Notes under the pieces: model-generated
Seen by the model: only the letters and a program-made list of their open reading frames with translations
Databases searched by the model: none
Told to the model about the DNA's origin: nothing
Program-made: the position numbers and the translations under genes
Shown: positions 25,618 to 33,890 of the stretch, piece after piece
Layout of the letters: each line of letters opens with the position of its first letter
Position numbering within the stretch: the stretch's first letter is position 1
Origin: Streptomyces sp. NBC_00370
Lineage (GTDB): Bacteria; Actinomycetota; Actinomycetes; Streptomycetales; Streptomycetaceae
Direction: 5' to 3'
NCBI RefSeq assembly: GCF_036084755.1
Contig: NZ_CP107968.1
Span: 4,309,501 to 4,373,500, forward strand
DNA length: 64,000 nt

Positions 25618-26487
25618 TCAGCCGCGTGGATAGACATGGGTCAGCAGCAGTTTCCCCTTGGCCGGCGGGGTGGCACTGACGCAGGACGCGTCAATCACAT
25701 ACGCCTGCACCTGAGCGCTGTCGGTCGGGTGCGGCAGGACCAGGAGATAGGCCTTCCGGCCCTCGTAGGTGCCCTGTTCGACGGCGAGGACGGCAGCGTT
25801 GCGGCCGGTGCCCTGCTCCACACAGGCCGGCACCACCGGTACCTGCCCGAGCAGGGGCGAGTTGTCGCTCGCCGCACCGTTGCGATGCGTGCTGTCCGTG
25901 TGTTTGGCGGCGGGATTACCGGCCAGAAGTGCGTCCACCTGGCTACGCAGGAACGGATCGGAGAAATCCTTGGCGGCTGCCACGCTGCTCTTCGAAACCT
26001 GTGCGTCGGCGGCGCTGTTGTCGCTCGGCGCCTGCGCCGCCGCTCGCAGCAGCAACACGCTCACTCCGACGGCGGCGGTGCCGAAGACAGCTCCGAGGAC
26101 GGCGTTGCGGCGCCGACGGCGTACACCGGCGGAGCGGCCGGGGCCGGTCGCGGCCCGCGGATGGCCGGCGGGTGTGCGTGCCGGGGGAGATGTTTCACGT
26201 GAAACATGAGCGGCGGCGGCCTCGGGCGGGTCCGCCTGACGGAGTACCTCGGCCGCGAGCGCGGCATCGATGCGCTCGGCGACATCGTCCGGCATCCGCG
26301 ACGGTCCGGGGAGGGTGCCCAGCAGTCCTCTGATCTCTTCGAGGGAGGCATGTACATCGGCGCAGAGCGCACAGCTGTCGAGGTGCTCGCGCACCTCGGC
26401 GGTGCGGGACGGTGAGAGCAGGCCGTCGGTGAGGTCGGAGATCTCCGAGACGTCGGGGTGCTGCTCTGTGTCGGCCGTGGATGTCAT
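25618..26487 (-). CDS. rsmA: Anti-sigma factor RsmA for SigM
   Basis: 289 residues. The N-terminal 90 residues are a zinc-anti-sigma-like domain with HxxxCxxC (HLDSCALC, residues 35-42). A membrane segment (about 128-148, AVLGAVFGTAAVGVSVLLLRAAA) follows a basic patch RRRRR, and the rest is extracytoplasmic. In S. coelicolor RsmA binds a [2Fe-2S] cluster that affects SigM inhibition; the cysteines here fit that. It overlaps sigM by 4 bases (ATGA). A parS site lies in the gene and encodes the residues VSRET of the linker. Confidence 0.92.
   Translation of the reverse strand: MTSTADTEQHPDVSEISDLTDGLLSPSRTAEVREHLDSCALCADVHASLEEIRGLLGTLPGPSRMPDDVAERIDAALAAEVLRQADPPEAAAAHVSRETSPPARTPAGHPRAATGPGRSAGVRRRRRNAVLGAVFGTAAVGVSVLLLRAAAQAPSDNSAADAQVSKSSVAAAKDFSDPFLRSQVDALLAGNPAAKHTDSTHRNGAASDNSPLLGQVPVVPACVEQGTGRNAAVLAVEQGTYEGRKAYLLVLPHPTDSAQVQAYVIDASCVSATPPAKGKLLLTHVYPRG
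26191..26206. promoter_or_regulatory. parS: parS site 4, inside rsmA
   Basis: Perfect TGTTTCACGTGAAACA within rsmA, in the linker between the anti-sigma domain and the membrane segment, read as HVSRET. Confidence 0.96.
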
Positions 26488-27194
26488 GTGCGCCCACCTC
26501 CTCCCTTCACCGCTGCTGGGTCACTCGGTCCTTTGGTGCCGTCGGGTGCCGGCGCCGGTGGTGGGACGGATGTCCCTGGCGTCCGGTTCCTTCCCCCACC
26601 GGGATCGCCGCTATCCGGGGCGTCCGCCCGCAGATGGCTGAGCATGGGCTGAAGTCTCGCCCGGCCCCGGGCGCAGCGGCTCTTGACCGTTCCCGTAGGC
26701 ACGCCCAGCACCAGGGCGGCTTCGGCGACGGGGTAGCCCTGCATGTCCACGAGCACCAGGGCGGCCCGCTGGTCCACGGGGAGTTTGGCCAGCGCCGCCA
26801 GCAGCTCACGGTGGAGATCCTGCCGCTCGGCGGGCGCCTCGGCGGATTCATGGGGTTCGAGGAGTTGTTCCAGCCGCTCCGTGTCGTCCATGGGGGATGT
26901 CTTGCGGGAGGACGCCTTGCGGACCCGGTCGAGGCAGGCGTTGACGGTGATGCGGTGCAGCCAGGTGGTCACGGCCGACTGGCCACGGAAGGTGTGGGCG
27001 GCGCGGAAGGCCGACACCAGTGCGTCCTGGACGGCGTCCGCCGCTTCCTCACGGTCCCCGAGTGTGCGTACGGCCACGGCCCAGAGCCGGTCGCGGTGGC
27101 GCCGTACCAGCTCACCGAAGGCGTCCGGGTCGCCCGCGACATGAGCGTCCAGGAGTTCCTGGTCGCCCGCGTCGGCGAGTGCGGCGTCGTCCAA
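26484..27194 (-). CDS. sigM: ECF RNA polymerase sigma factor SigM
   Basis: 236 residues. Region 2 is LVRRHRDRLWAVAVRTLGDREEAADAVQDALVSAFRAAHTFRG and TTWLHRITVNACLDRVRK; region 4 is LAKLPVDQRAALVLVDMQGYPVAEAALVLGVPTGTVKSRCARGRARL. The last 55 residues are a disordered Gly/Pro extension. The start is TTG at 27194 with a very strong GGGAGGGGG 7 bases upstream. Coupled to rsmA, and placed as Rv3911 (SigM) is in M. tuberculosis. Redox control is likely through RsmA and the adjacent trxBA. Confidence 0.95.
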   Translation of the reverse strand: MDDAALADAGDQELLDAHVAGDPDAFGELVRRHRDRLWAVAVRTLGDREEAADAVQDALVSAFRAAHTFRGQSAVTTWLHRITVNACLDRVRKASSRKTSPMDDTERLEQLLEPHESAEAPAERQDLHRELLAALAKLPVDQRAALVLVDMQGYPVAEAALVLGVPTGTVKSRCARGRARLQPMLSHLRADAPDSGDPGGGRNRTPGTSVPPPAPAPDGTKGPSDPAAVKGGGGRT

Positions 27195-27219
27195 CGGTGA
27201 GCCCCCTCCCCTGGTCCGG

Positions 27220-28935
27220 TCAGCTGCTGACCTGGATCTCCGAGACCTTGCCCCGGTAGCCGCCGTCTCCGATCGGCGGAAGATCGGTCAGCCAGACCAG
27301 AACGTACCGCGTCGTGACCGCCTTGCCGGGCTTGAGGGCCACTTTCTCACCGGATCCCTCGGCAACCTTCGTGAAACCGTCCAGCCCGCCCGGTGCCTCC
27401 GCGGCTCCTGAGGGCGCTGCCCGCAGCTGCACCGCGGTGTCGCCGCCCAGGAAGGAGACGTCCACCGAGCCGACGCTCTGCGCCTTGCCGAGGTCCAGCA
27501 CGATGCCGACGCCCGACTTGAGGCGTCCGAAGTCGTGGCTGAGGTAGCGGTCGGTCTCCCACGCGGTGGCGGGGTCGCGGTCGTAGCTGTTCTGTATCTG
27601 GTCGGGCTTCTCGGAGTGGTCAGAGCTGAGCGGGTCGAAGTCGTGGGCGCCGGTGATGGCGATCGGCTTGCCGTGCTCGACGACCTTGTCGTCTCCGTGC
27701 TCGTCGGTGGTCTTCGTCTTGGCCGGACCGTTGTCCGAGGACTCGTTGTGGTCGAGGAGCCGGTCGGCGACCTGCCAGCTGCCGAGTCCCAGAGCGGTGA
27801 TCAGGAGCGCCGAGACGATCCACTTGAGTGCCTTGCCGGTACGCCCCTGAAGCGGCGGCGGCGGGGCCACGATCGCCGGCGCGGGGGCGCCGTTGGCGGA
27901 CTGCGGGAGGCCGTAGTTGCCCTGCTGGTAGGTGGTGCGCTGGTAGTCGGGCGGCGCGGTGAACGTGGGCTCCGGCGGCCGGATGCGCGGCATCTCCGCC
28001 ACAGCCTTGGCCAGTTCGTCCGGCGTGGTGCAGGGCGGCTCCTGACGGGACGCCGTGGCACCGTCGTTGATCAGCGCCCGCATGGCCAGCTCCGACAGGC
28101 CCCGGTGGATGCCGGCCCGCACCTGGTCGGGGGCGATGAGCCCGACGCCCTTGGGCAGTCCGGCCAGCCCGTACGCGTCCGTCTCGTACGGCCAGCGCTG
28201 GGTCAGCGCCGCGTAGAGGATCGCTCCGATGGCCTCGGTGTCGGTGCGTTGCGGACGGTCGGCGCTGATGCCGCGCAGCGCCGCGTTCACGGCGAGACCA
28301 CGGATCCGGTACTGGCCGCTGGAGGTCCGCAGCACCGCACCCGGCGTCAGCCGCAGATGGGCGAGGCCCTCGCGGTGCGCGGCCGCCATGGCCTGGGAGA
28401 CCTGGCTGACGAGTTGATAGGCGTCGTGCGCCTCCATCGGCCCTGCGGCGAGGAGCGCGGTGAGTTCGACGGCGTCCGGCAGCCACTCGTGGACGACGTA
28501 GACGAGGTCGTTCTCCTCGACGGCGTCGAGGACCTGGACGAAGCGCGGGTCACCGAGGAGCGCAGCCGAGCGGGCTGCGGCGAGCACGGAGCGGGCGCGC
28601 GGGTGGTCGGCCGGCAGAAGGTGGACGCCAACGGCGCGGCGCAGTTTCTCGTCGACCGCACGCCAACTGCTGAATCCGTCCAGACGGGTGACGCACTCCT
28701 CCAGGCGGTAGCGTCTGGCGAGCTTGTGGCCACTGTGCAGTTCGGGGGTGACGACGGTCGGCTCGGTGTCCTGCCCGCCCTTGTCCCCGCTCTTGTCCTC
28801 GGACTGCTCGGACTCCTCAGCAGTGTCCTGGGCTTCCGCCACACCGTCGGTCGTGGCCTTGTCCGCCTTGGCGGCCGGCGGTTCGTTCCCGCCGTTGTCG
28901 GCCACGTCGACGGACGCCGTGCTACGTTCCGCCAC
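27220..28935 (-). CDS. MurJ-linked pseudokinase with extracellular discoidin-like domain
   Basis: 571 residues from a GTG at 28935 with AGGAG upstream. After an acidic N-terminus, residues about 70-330 follow the kinase fold but lack every catalytic motif: no glycine loop (VTRLDGFSSWRAV), the ATP lysine is His in VGVHLLP, HRD reads HLR, and DFG reads RGL. A membrane segment (about 400-420) leads to a discoidin/carbohydrate-binding-like ectodomain with DRDPATAWETDRY and a beta-rich end. The M. tuberculosis MurJ homologue Rv3910 has such a pseudokinase and ectodomain fused to it; here it is the next gene after murJ. Probable role: phospho-dependent regulation of MurJ (inferred). Confidence 0.9.
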   Translation of the reverse strand: MAERSTASVDVADNGGNEPPAAKADKATTDGVAEAQDTAEESEQSEDKSGDKGGQDTEPTVVTPELHSGHKLARRYRLEECVTRLDGFSSWRAVDEKLRRAVGVHLLPADHPRARSVLAAARSAALLGDPRFVQVLDAVEENDLVYVVHEWLPDAVELTALLAAGPMEAHDAYQLVSQVSQAMAAAHREGLAHLRLTPGAVLRTSSGQYRIRGLAVNAALRGISADRPQRTDTEAIGAILYAALTQRWPYETDAYGLAGLPKGVGLIAPDQVRAGIHRGLSELAMRALINDGATASRQEPPCTTPDELAKAVAEMPRIRPPEPTFTAPPDYQRTTYQQGNYGLPQSANGAPAPAIVAPPPPLQGRTGKALKWIVSALLITALGLGSWQVADRLLDHNESSDNGPAKTKTTDEHGDDKVVEHGKPIAITGAHDFDPLSSDHSEKPDQIQNSYDRDPATAWETDRYLSHDFGRLKSGVGIVLDLGKAQSVGSVDVSFLGGDTAVQLRAAPSGAAEAPGGLDGFTKVAEGSGEKVALKPGKAVTTRYVLVWLTDLPPIGDGGYRGKVSEIQVSS

Positions 28936-29054
28936 CGTCGCTCCTGCCTCCCCATCCGTTGCGCGCTGTTCAACAGCCAAGCCAATTGTGCCCACAGTCC
29001 AACGCTATGCACGACACACAGGGGCCGACGATGGTTGTGCTCGGCCGTCCCGGA

Positions 29055-31286
29055 CTAGCGTCCCAGGCGTCCGCGCACCATGCCGACCATCGAGTTCATC
29101 TCCTCGATCCGCATTTTCTTCGCGGCGAGGAAGAAGACCCCCAACAGGACGACGCCGCCGAGAACGAGCGCCACGAGAGAGCCGAGGGCGCCCTCACCCA
29201 CGCCGCCGAGGACGGCGTAGCCAATGGCACCAGCCGCGAGAGCCGCCGGGATGGACGCCAGGCAGAGCCGGGCGTACGTCCGCATGACGCGACCGCCGTC
29301 GAGGTCACCGCCGAGGCGCTTGGCGAGCCGGTGCCAGGCGACACCGACGCCGACGGCGTAGGCGAGACCGTACGAGGCGGCCATTCCCACGACGGCCCAG
29401 CGGGCCGGCAGCACGACGTAACTGATCGCCGAAGCGGCCGCGTTGACCGCCGCGACGATGACCGTGTTGTAGAAGGGCGTCCGGGTGTCCTCGTAGGCGT
29501 AGAAGCCGCGCAGCACGACGTACTGCACGGAGTACGGGATCAGTCCGAGGCCGAACGCCATCAGGATGAAGCCCATGGACCGCGCCGACTCCAGGCCGCT
29601 GGACGAGAAGAGCAGCGTGGACATCGGGACACCGAGCGCGAGGAACGCGAACGCGATGGGGACGATGGCCACGGCGGAGTTGCGCAGGCCCTGCGAGATG
29701 TCGTCGCGCACCGCCCCGGGGTCGCCGTCGGCCGCCGAGCGGGAGATACGGGGGAGCAGCGCGGCCATGACCGATACCGTGATTATGGCCTGCGGCATGC
29801 CCCAGATCAGCTGGGCGTTGCTGTAGGCCAGGATGCCCGTGCCGTCCTTGCCGGACGCCTTGCCCGCCGCCGTGGCGAGCTGGGTGACGATCAGCACGCC
29901 GGCCTGGTTGGCGAGCACGAACAGGACGGTCCACTTGGCCAGCTTGACCGTCTTGCCGAGACCGTGGCCCTTCCAGTCGAACCGCGGACGGAACCGGAAA
30001 CCGGCCTCCCGCAGATACGGAATCATCGCCAGCGCCTGCACGGTGAGTCCCAGGAGGGTGCCGACACCCAGCAGCCGCACACCGTCCGGCGGGATGGTCC
30101 GCACGCTCATGTTCGAGTCGGCGGCCGTGCCGTAGACCCAGATGAACAGACCGAACGTGGCGATCATGACGATGTTGTTGAGTACCGGCGTCCACATCAT
30201 CGCGCCGAACTTCCCGCGCGCGTTGAGGATCTGACCCATCACCACATGGATGCCCATGAAGAAGATGGTCGGCAGGCAGTACCGGGCGAAGGTGACGGCG
30301 ACGTTGTTGGCGGTCGGATCGCCGGCGATCGTGTCCGACATCAGCCGGATCAGCACGGGAGCGCCGAGCACGACGATGACGACGACGGCGCCGAGCGCCA
30401 CCATCACCAGCGTCAGCAGCCGGTTCGCGTACGCCTCACCGCCGTCGTCGTCCTCCTTCATGGACCGCACGAGCTGTGGGACGAAGACGGAGTTGAGGCC
30501 GCCGCCGACGGTGAGGATGTAGATCATCGTCGGCAGGGTGTACGCCACGGTGAAGCTGTCACCGAGCAGTGCGGCGCCGAGCGCCGCGGTGATCACCAGG
30601 CTGCGGACGAACCCCGTCAGCCGCGACACCAGGGTGCCCGCCGCCATGACGGCGCTCGACTTCAGCAGACCCGACGCCTTGCCGCCGGAGCGGGCGGCCG
30701 GCGGCGCCGCCACCGGTACGGGGGCGGGTTCCGGCTCGGGCACCGCGGGCGGCTGCTGCCCCAGACCCTGCTGGTCGCGGTAGAGATGGGCGAAGGCGTC
30801 CTGCTGCGGTGCCTCGTCGCCCGCCCGGGAGACGAGTTCGTCGACACCCATGAACTGGGTGGTCTGCGGATCGTCCCCGTACGGCAGGTGCCGGGAGGGC
30901 CCCGCAGGTTCGGGCGGCGGTGGCTGCGCCCAGATCCGCGGGTCGGGGGCGTACTGCTGGGCCGGCGGCTGCTGGTAGAGCTGCTGCGGGTCCTGATACG
31001 TGGGCGCGGGCGGCGGCGGGGGGAGCGGGGCGCTGTCGTACAGCGCTCCGTTCACCGGGTCCTGTGCGGCGAGCTCCTGCGTCCAGTAGGGATCCTCCTG
31101 GTAGGCACCCTGGACGTACGGGTCCTGGGCGTACGGATCCTGGACGTAGGGGTCCTGAACGCGGGGATCGCGTCCCCGGGGGTCCTGGGGGGCATAGGGC
31201 TCCTGGGCAGGCGGCGAAGGCGCGCCCTGCCCTGCCGGATCGCCACCCGCGCCCTGTCCGCGTTCACCGTCGTACGGCGCGTTCAT
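29055..31286 (-). CDS. murJ: Lipid II flippase MurJ (MviN)
   Basis: 743 residues. A 200-residue cytoplasmic N-terminal extension rich in Pro, Gln, Asp and Tyr carries a series of DPYxQ repeats. The membrane core begins near residue 205 (SSAVMAAGTLVSRLTGFVRSLVI) and has about 14 segments of the MATE-like MVF fold, including GGGLNSVFVPQLV, which is diagnostic for MurJ. It flips the cell-wall precursor across the membrane. 45 bases downstream of the DUF6049 gene; the pseudokinase gene follows 119 bases later. Confidence 0.96.
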   Translation of the reverse strand: MNAPYDGERGQGAGGDPAGQGAPSPPAQEPYAPQDPRGRDPRVQDPYVQDPYAQDPYVQGAYQEDPYWTQELAAQDPVNGALYDSAPLPPPPPAPTYQDPQQLYQQPPAQQYAPDPRIWAQPPPPEPAGPSRHLPYGDDPQTTQFMGVDELVSRAGDEAPQQDAFAHLYRDQQGLGQQPPAVPEPEPAPVPVAAPPAARSGGKASGLLKSSAVMAAGTLVSRLTGFVRSLVITAALGAALLGDSFTVAYTLPTMIYILTVGGGLNSVFVPQLVRSMKEDDDGGEAYANRLLTLVMVALGAVVVIVVLGAPVLIRLMSDTIAGDPTANNVAVTFARYCLPTIFFMGIHVVMGQILNARGKFGAMMWTPVLNNIVMIATFGLFIWVYGTAADSNMSVRTIPPDGVRLLGVGTLLGLTVQALAMIPYLREAGFRFRPRFDWKGHGLGKTVKLAKWTVLFVLANQAGVLIVTQLATAAGKASGKDGTGILAYSNAQLIWGMPQAIITVSVMAALLPRISRSAADGDPGAVRDDISQGLRNSAVAIVPIAFAFLALGVPMSTLLFSSSGLESARSMGFILMAFGLGLIPYSVQYVVLRGFYAYEDTRTPFYNTVIVAAVNAAASAISYVVLPARWAVVGMAASYGLAYAVGVGVAWHRLAKRLGGDLDGGRVMRTYARLCLASIPAALAAGAIGYAVLGGVGEGALGSLVALVLGGVVLLGVFFLAAKKMRIEEMNSMVGMVRGRLGR

Positions 31287-31331
31287 GGTTACCCCACCTC
31301 ATCGTCCCCGGCCGACCGGCCACGACATCGC

Positions 31332-33680
31332 TCAACGGTCCACTTTCTCACCCGGGCCTGACGGTGCCGCGCTTTCCGGTCCGGTGTCCCCTGCCGGGTC
31401 ACTCGGCTGCCCGGGTTCCGCTTCCTCGCCGTCACCGCCGTCACCGCCGTCGTCGGGTTCCGCGTCCTGCCCGGCGGCGGCCTTGCGGGCCGCCGCGCGC
31501 TTGCGCTGGCTGTACATCTTGACGCCAGCGAGGACGAGCAGCAGCACACCGCCCGCGATGACCAGCATCACGGTAGGCGTGATCTCGGAGACCTTGACCT
31601 GGAACTGCATGGCATTGCCGTACGGCCTGCCGTCCTCCGTGTAGAGCTGGGCCGTGACCTGGACGGGCCCGTTGGCGTTCCCCGCCCCGGTGAACTTCAC
31701 CGACTGGCTGTGCCCGCCCTCGACCGTGATCGGCTGTTCGGCGACGGCGTGGTCACCGTCCACCTTCAGACGGGTCGGCTGCGCCGAACTGAGCCGCAGC
31801 ACCAGATGCTCGACGTCCTGCAGGAGCTGGTTCTGGACGGTCACCGGGATCGTCGCGCTGCGCCCCGAGAGGGTCAGCACGGACTTCTGGATGAGCCGGA
31901 CCTCGCTGGTGAGCCCCTGCAGATAGCTCTGCGTGGAGTCACGGTACCGCTGGGCCCCGATCGGGTTGCCGCGCCAGGACGTCGACATCGCCCGGTGCAT
32001 GGCGTTGGCGAACGGCGCCTCGACCCGGTCGGGCGAGCTGAGGATGTCCTTGAACTTGGTGAGCTGGTCCTGGGTGTCCTTGAGCTTCTGGAACGCCTCG
32101 GTCGGCAGCTCCTGCTTGCTCAGCCGCTTCGGGTACCGGGACGCGCCGGGCACCTTGGTGTTGGCCTCGGTGTCCGGGGTGGCCGCTGCCGCCGCGAGCA
32201 GGTCCGACGGCTGGGTCCAGCGTTCGGGGTCGAGCCCGCGCAGGGCGCTCGCCAGCGCCTCCGCCTGGGCGATGCTCGGCATGCGCTGCGGGGCGACGAC
32301 GACGCTGCGCTGCTTCTCCGGCTGCTGGAGCGTCAGGGCGAGCGTCTGGGCGAGGAACTTCTGTACGGCGAGCGTGGAGCTGTTCGCGCTCGTCATATTG
32401 CCCTCGAACGCCTTGGACAGCCGGGTGTCGGCGACGACCGCCGTCGTGCCCCCGCCGATCGGCCGCGCGGCCGACGGCGTATACGGCAGGTTGTCCTCCA
32501 GGCTGTCGCCCCGGGTGATCACCTTGTGCGCTCCGGCCGAGGTGGCGACGTCGACGATCGACGGATCGATCGCACCGTCCACGGGCCAGGCGAAGTCGGT
32601 GGACGGCGTCACATGGAGGATCGTGTCCACGGTGGCCGTCGCCACCTCGGTGGCCGGCTGGAGATGGCTGAGGGTGCCTGAGACGTTCTTGCCGCGGTGG
32701 GCCAGCGACGCAAGGTCGGGGTCGGCGAACGGCAGCGCGACCACCTTGTGGCCCTGCACCGCCTTCTCCAGCGCGTCGAGCCACTGGTTGGCCACGGTCT
32801 GGTTCTTGCCGGCGACCGTGGTGTTGCCGCTCCTGACTCGGTAGTTACGGGTCATCGAGTCGACGGTCGCGAGCAGATCGGGGTCGATGACCCAGGTCAC
32901 CGGAAGCTGATTGCCGAGAGAGACCATCTCCTGGAGCCGGCCGCCCGGCGCCAGCTCGGCTGCGAGATCGTCGTTGTCGAAGACCGCCGTCTGCTGTTCG
33001 TCCGAGCCGGTCTGCGCGGAGAGCGGCGTCGAGGCGATCAGCGGCCACATGGTGGTCAGCTGGGTCTTCTTCTCCGTGGTCTCCGGCTGCCAGGGCAGGA
33101 ACGTGCGCTCAATGCCCAGCACCGTGTCGTACGGCACGTCGGAGGTCTGCCCGGACAGCGAGACACCGAGCTGGTAGACGCCGTCCTCGCCGAGGCCGAG
33201 CTGGCTGACCGGCACGGACAGCGAGAAGTCCTGGGGGGTGCCCGAGGTGAGCTTGCCGAGCTTGACGGTGTACTTGCCGCCCAGCGGGGCGACGTCGATC
33301 GCCGCTTCGCCCGTGCGCTGCGCGGCGTCGTCGATCGCTGTCCGGCCGGACAGCCTCGGCCCGACCCGCAGATCGACCTCGGCTTCGGTGACGGCTCGCT
33401 TGCCCTTGTTGGTGACCGTGCCGGAGACGGTGAGGGTGTCGCCCTTCACGGGGGCGCTGGGCGACAGCGTGTCGAGCGCCACAGCGACCGTGCTGGATCC
33501 GCTCGCCTTCTCCGTCGTACCCGTGGCACTCCTGGCGTCCGCGGCATGCGCCTGGGGACCCATCGCGCCGACCAGCAGACCGGCCAGCAGGGGCGCTCCC
33601 GCGATCAGGGAAGCTGTACGTCGCAGCCGTCGGCGGGCACCGGTGTGGCCCGTCCCCTGAGAGTCTGCCGCCTCGGCCAC
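31332..33680 (-). CDS. DUF6049 secreted/membrane protein (Rv3909-like)
   Basis: 782 residues. A signal peptide (LIAGAPLLAGLLVGAMGPQAHA, about residues 26-47) is followed by beta-rich repeats, a central glycosidase/deacetylase-like stretch (MWPLIASTPL, WVIDPDLLATVDS, VVALPFADPDLASLAH), and a C-terminal membrane segment (about 727-747) before an acidic cytoplasmic tail. The position upstream of murJ matches Rv3909. The function is not known; context suggests cell-wall metabolism. The start is GTG at 33680 with only a weak GGGACGGG upstream. Confidence 0.88.
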   Translation of the reverse strand: MAEAADSQGTGHTGARRRLRRTASLIAGAPLLAGLLVGAMGPQAHAADARSATGTTEKASGSSTVAVALDTLSPSAPVKGDTLTVSGTVTNKGKRAVTEAEVDLRVGPRLSGRTAIDDAAQRTGEAAIDVAPLGGKYTVKLGKLTSGTPQDFSLSVPVSQLGLGEDGVYQLGVSLSGQTSDVPYDTVLGIERTFLPWQPETTEKKTQLTTMWPLIASTPLSAQTGSDEQQTAVFDNDDLAAELAPGGRLQEMVSLGNQLPVTWVIDPDLLATVDSMTRNYRVRSGNTTVAGKNQTVANQWLDALEKAVQGHKVVALPFADPDLASLAHRGKNVSGTLSHLQPATEVATATVDTILHVTPSTDFAWPVDGAIDPSIVDVATSAGAHKVITRGDSLEDNLPYTPSAARPIGGGTTAVVADTRLSKAFEGNMTSANSSTLAVQKFLAQTLALTLQQPEKQRSVVVAPQRMPSIAQAEALASALRGLDPERWTQPSDLLAAAAATPDTEANTKVPGASRYPKRLSKQELPTEAFQKLKDTQDQLTKFKDILSSPDRVEAPFANAMHRAMSTSWRGNPIGAQRYRDSTQSYLQGLTSEVRLIQKSVLTLSGRSATIPVTVQNQLLQDVEHLVLRLSSAQPTRLKVDGDHAVAEQPITVEGGHSQSVKFTGAGNANGPVQVTAQLYTEDGRPYGNAMQFQVKVSEITPTVMLVIAGGVLLLVLAGVKMYSQRKRAAARKAAAGQDAEPDDGGDGGDGEEAEPGQPSDPAGDTGPESAAPSGPGEKVDR

Positions 33681-33890
33681 GCGCTCGCCCGTCCCTCGTC
33701 ATCGTCTGCTGCCGCTGGTTGTCGATTGGTGCGTCCACGCATGGTAACGATGTGCGCTGTGGCGAAGTGCTGGGGACTGCTCCACATGATCGGAAGAATC
33801 TCATGGACCGCGGCAAACCCTTGCACCGGAGGCCGACGGTAGCGAAAACGCGGCCAACGGCGAGTGCCGCGGCACGTACCCTTTTCTGTT

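Noticed and set aside
28959..31361. An 800-residue plus-strand frame
   Set aside because: Antisense to murJ; His/Arg/Glu-rich nonsense composition.
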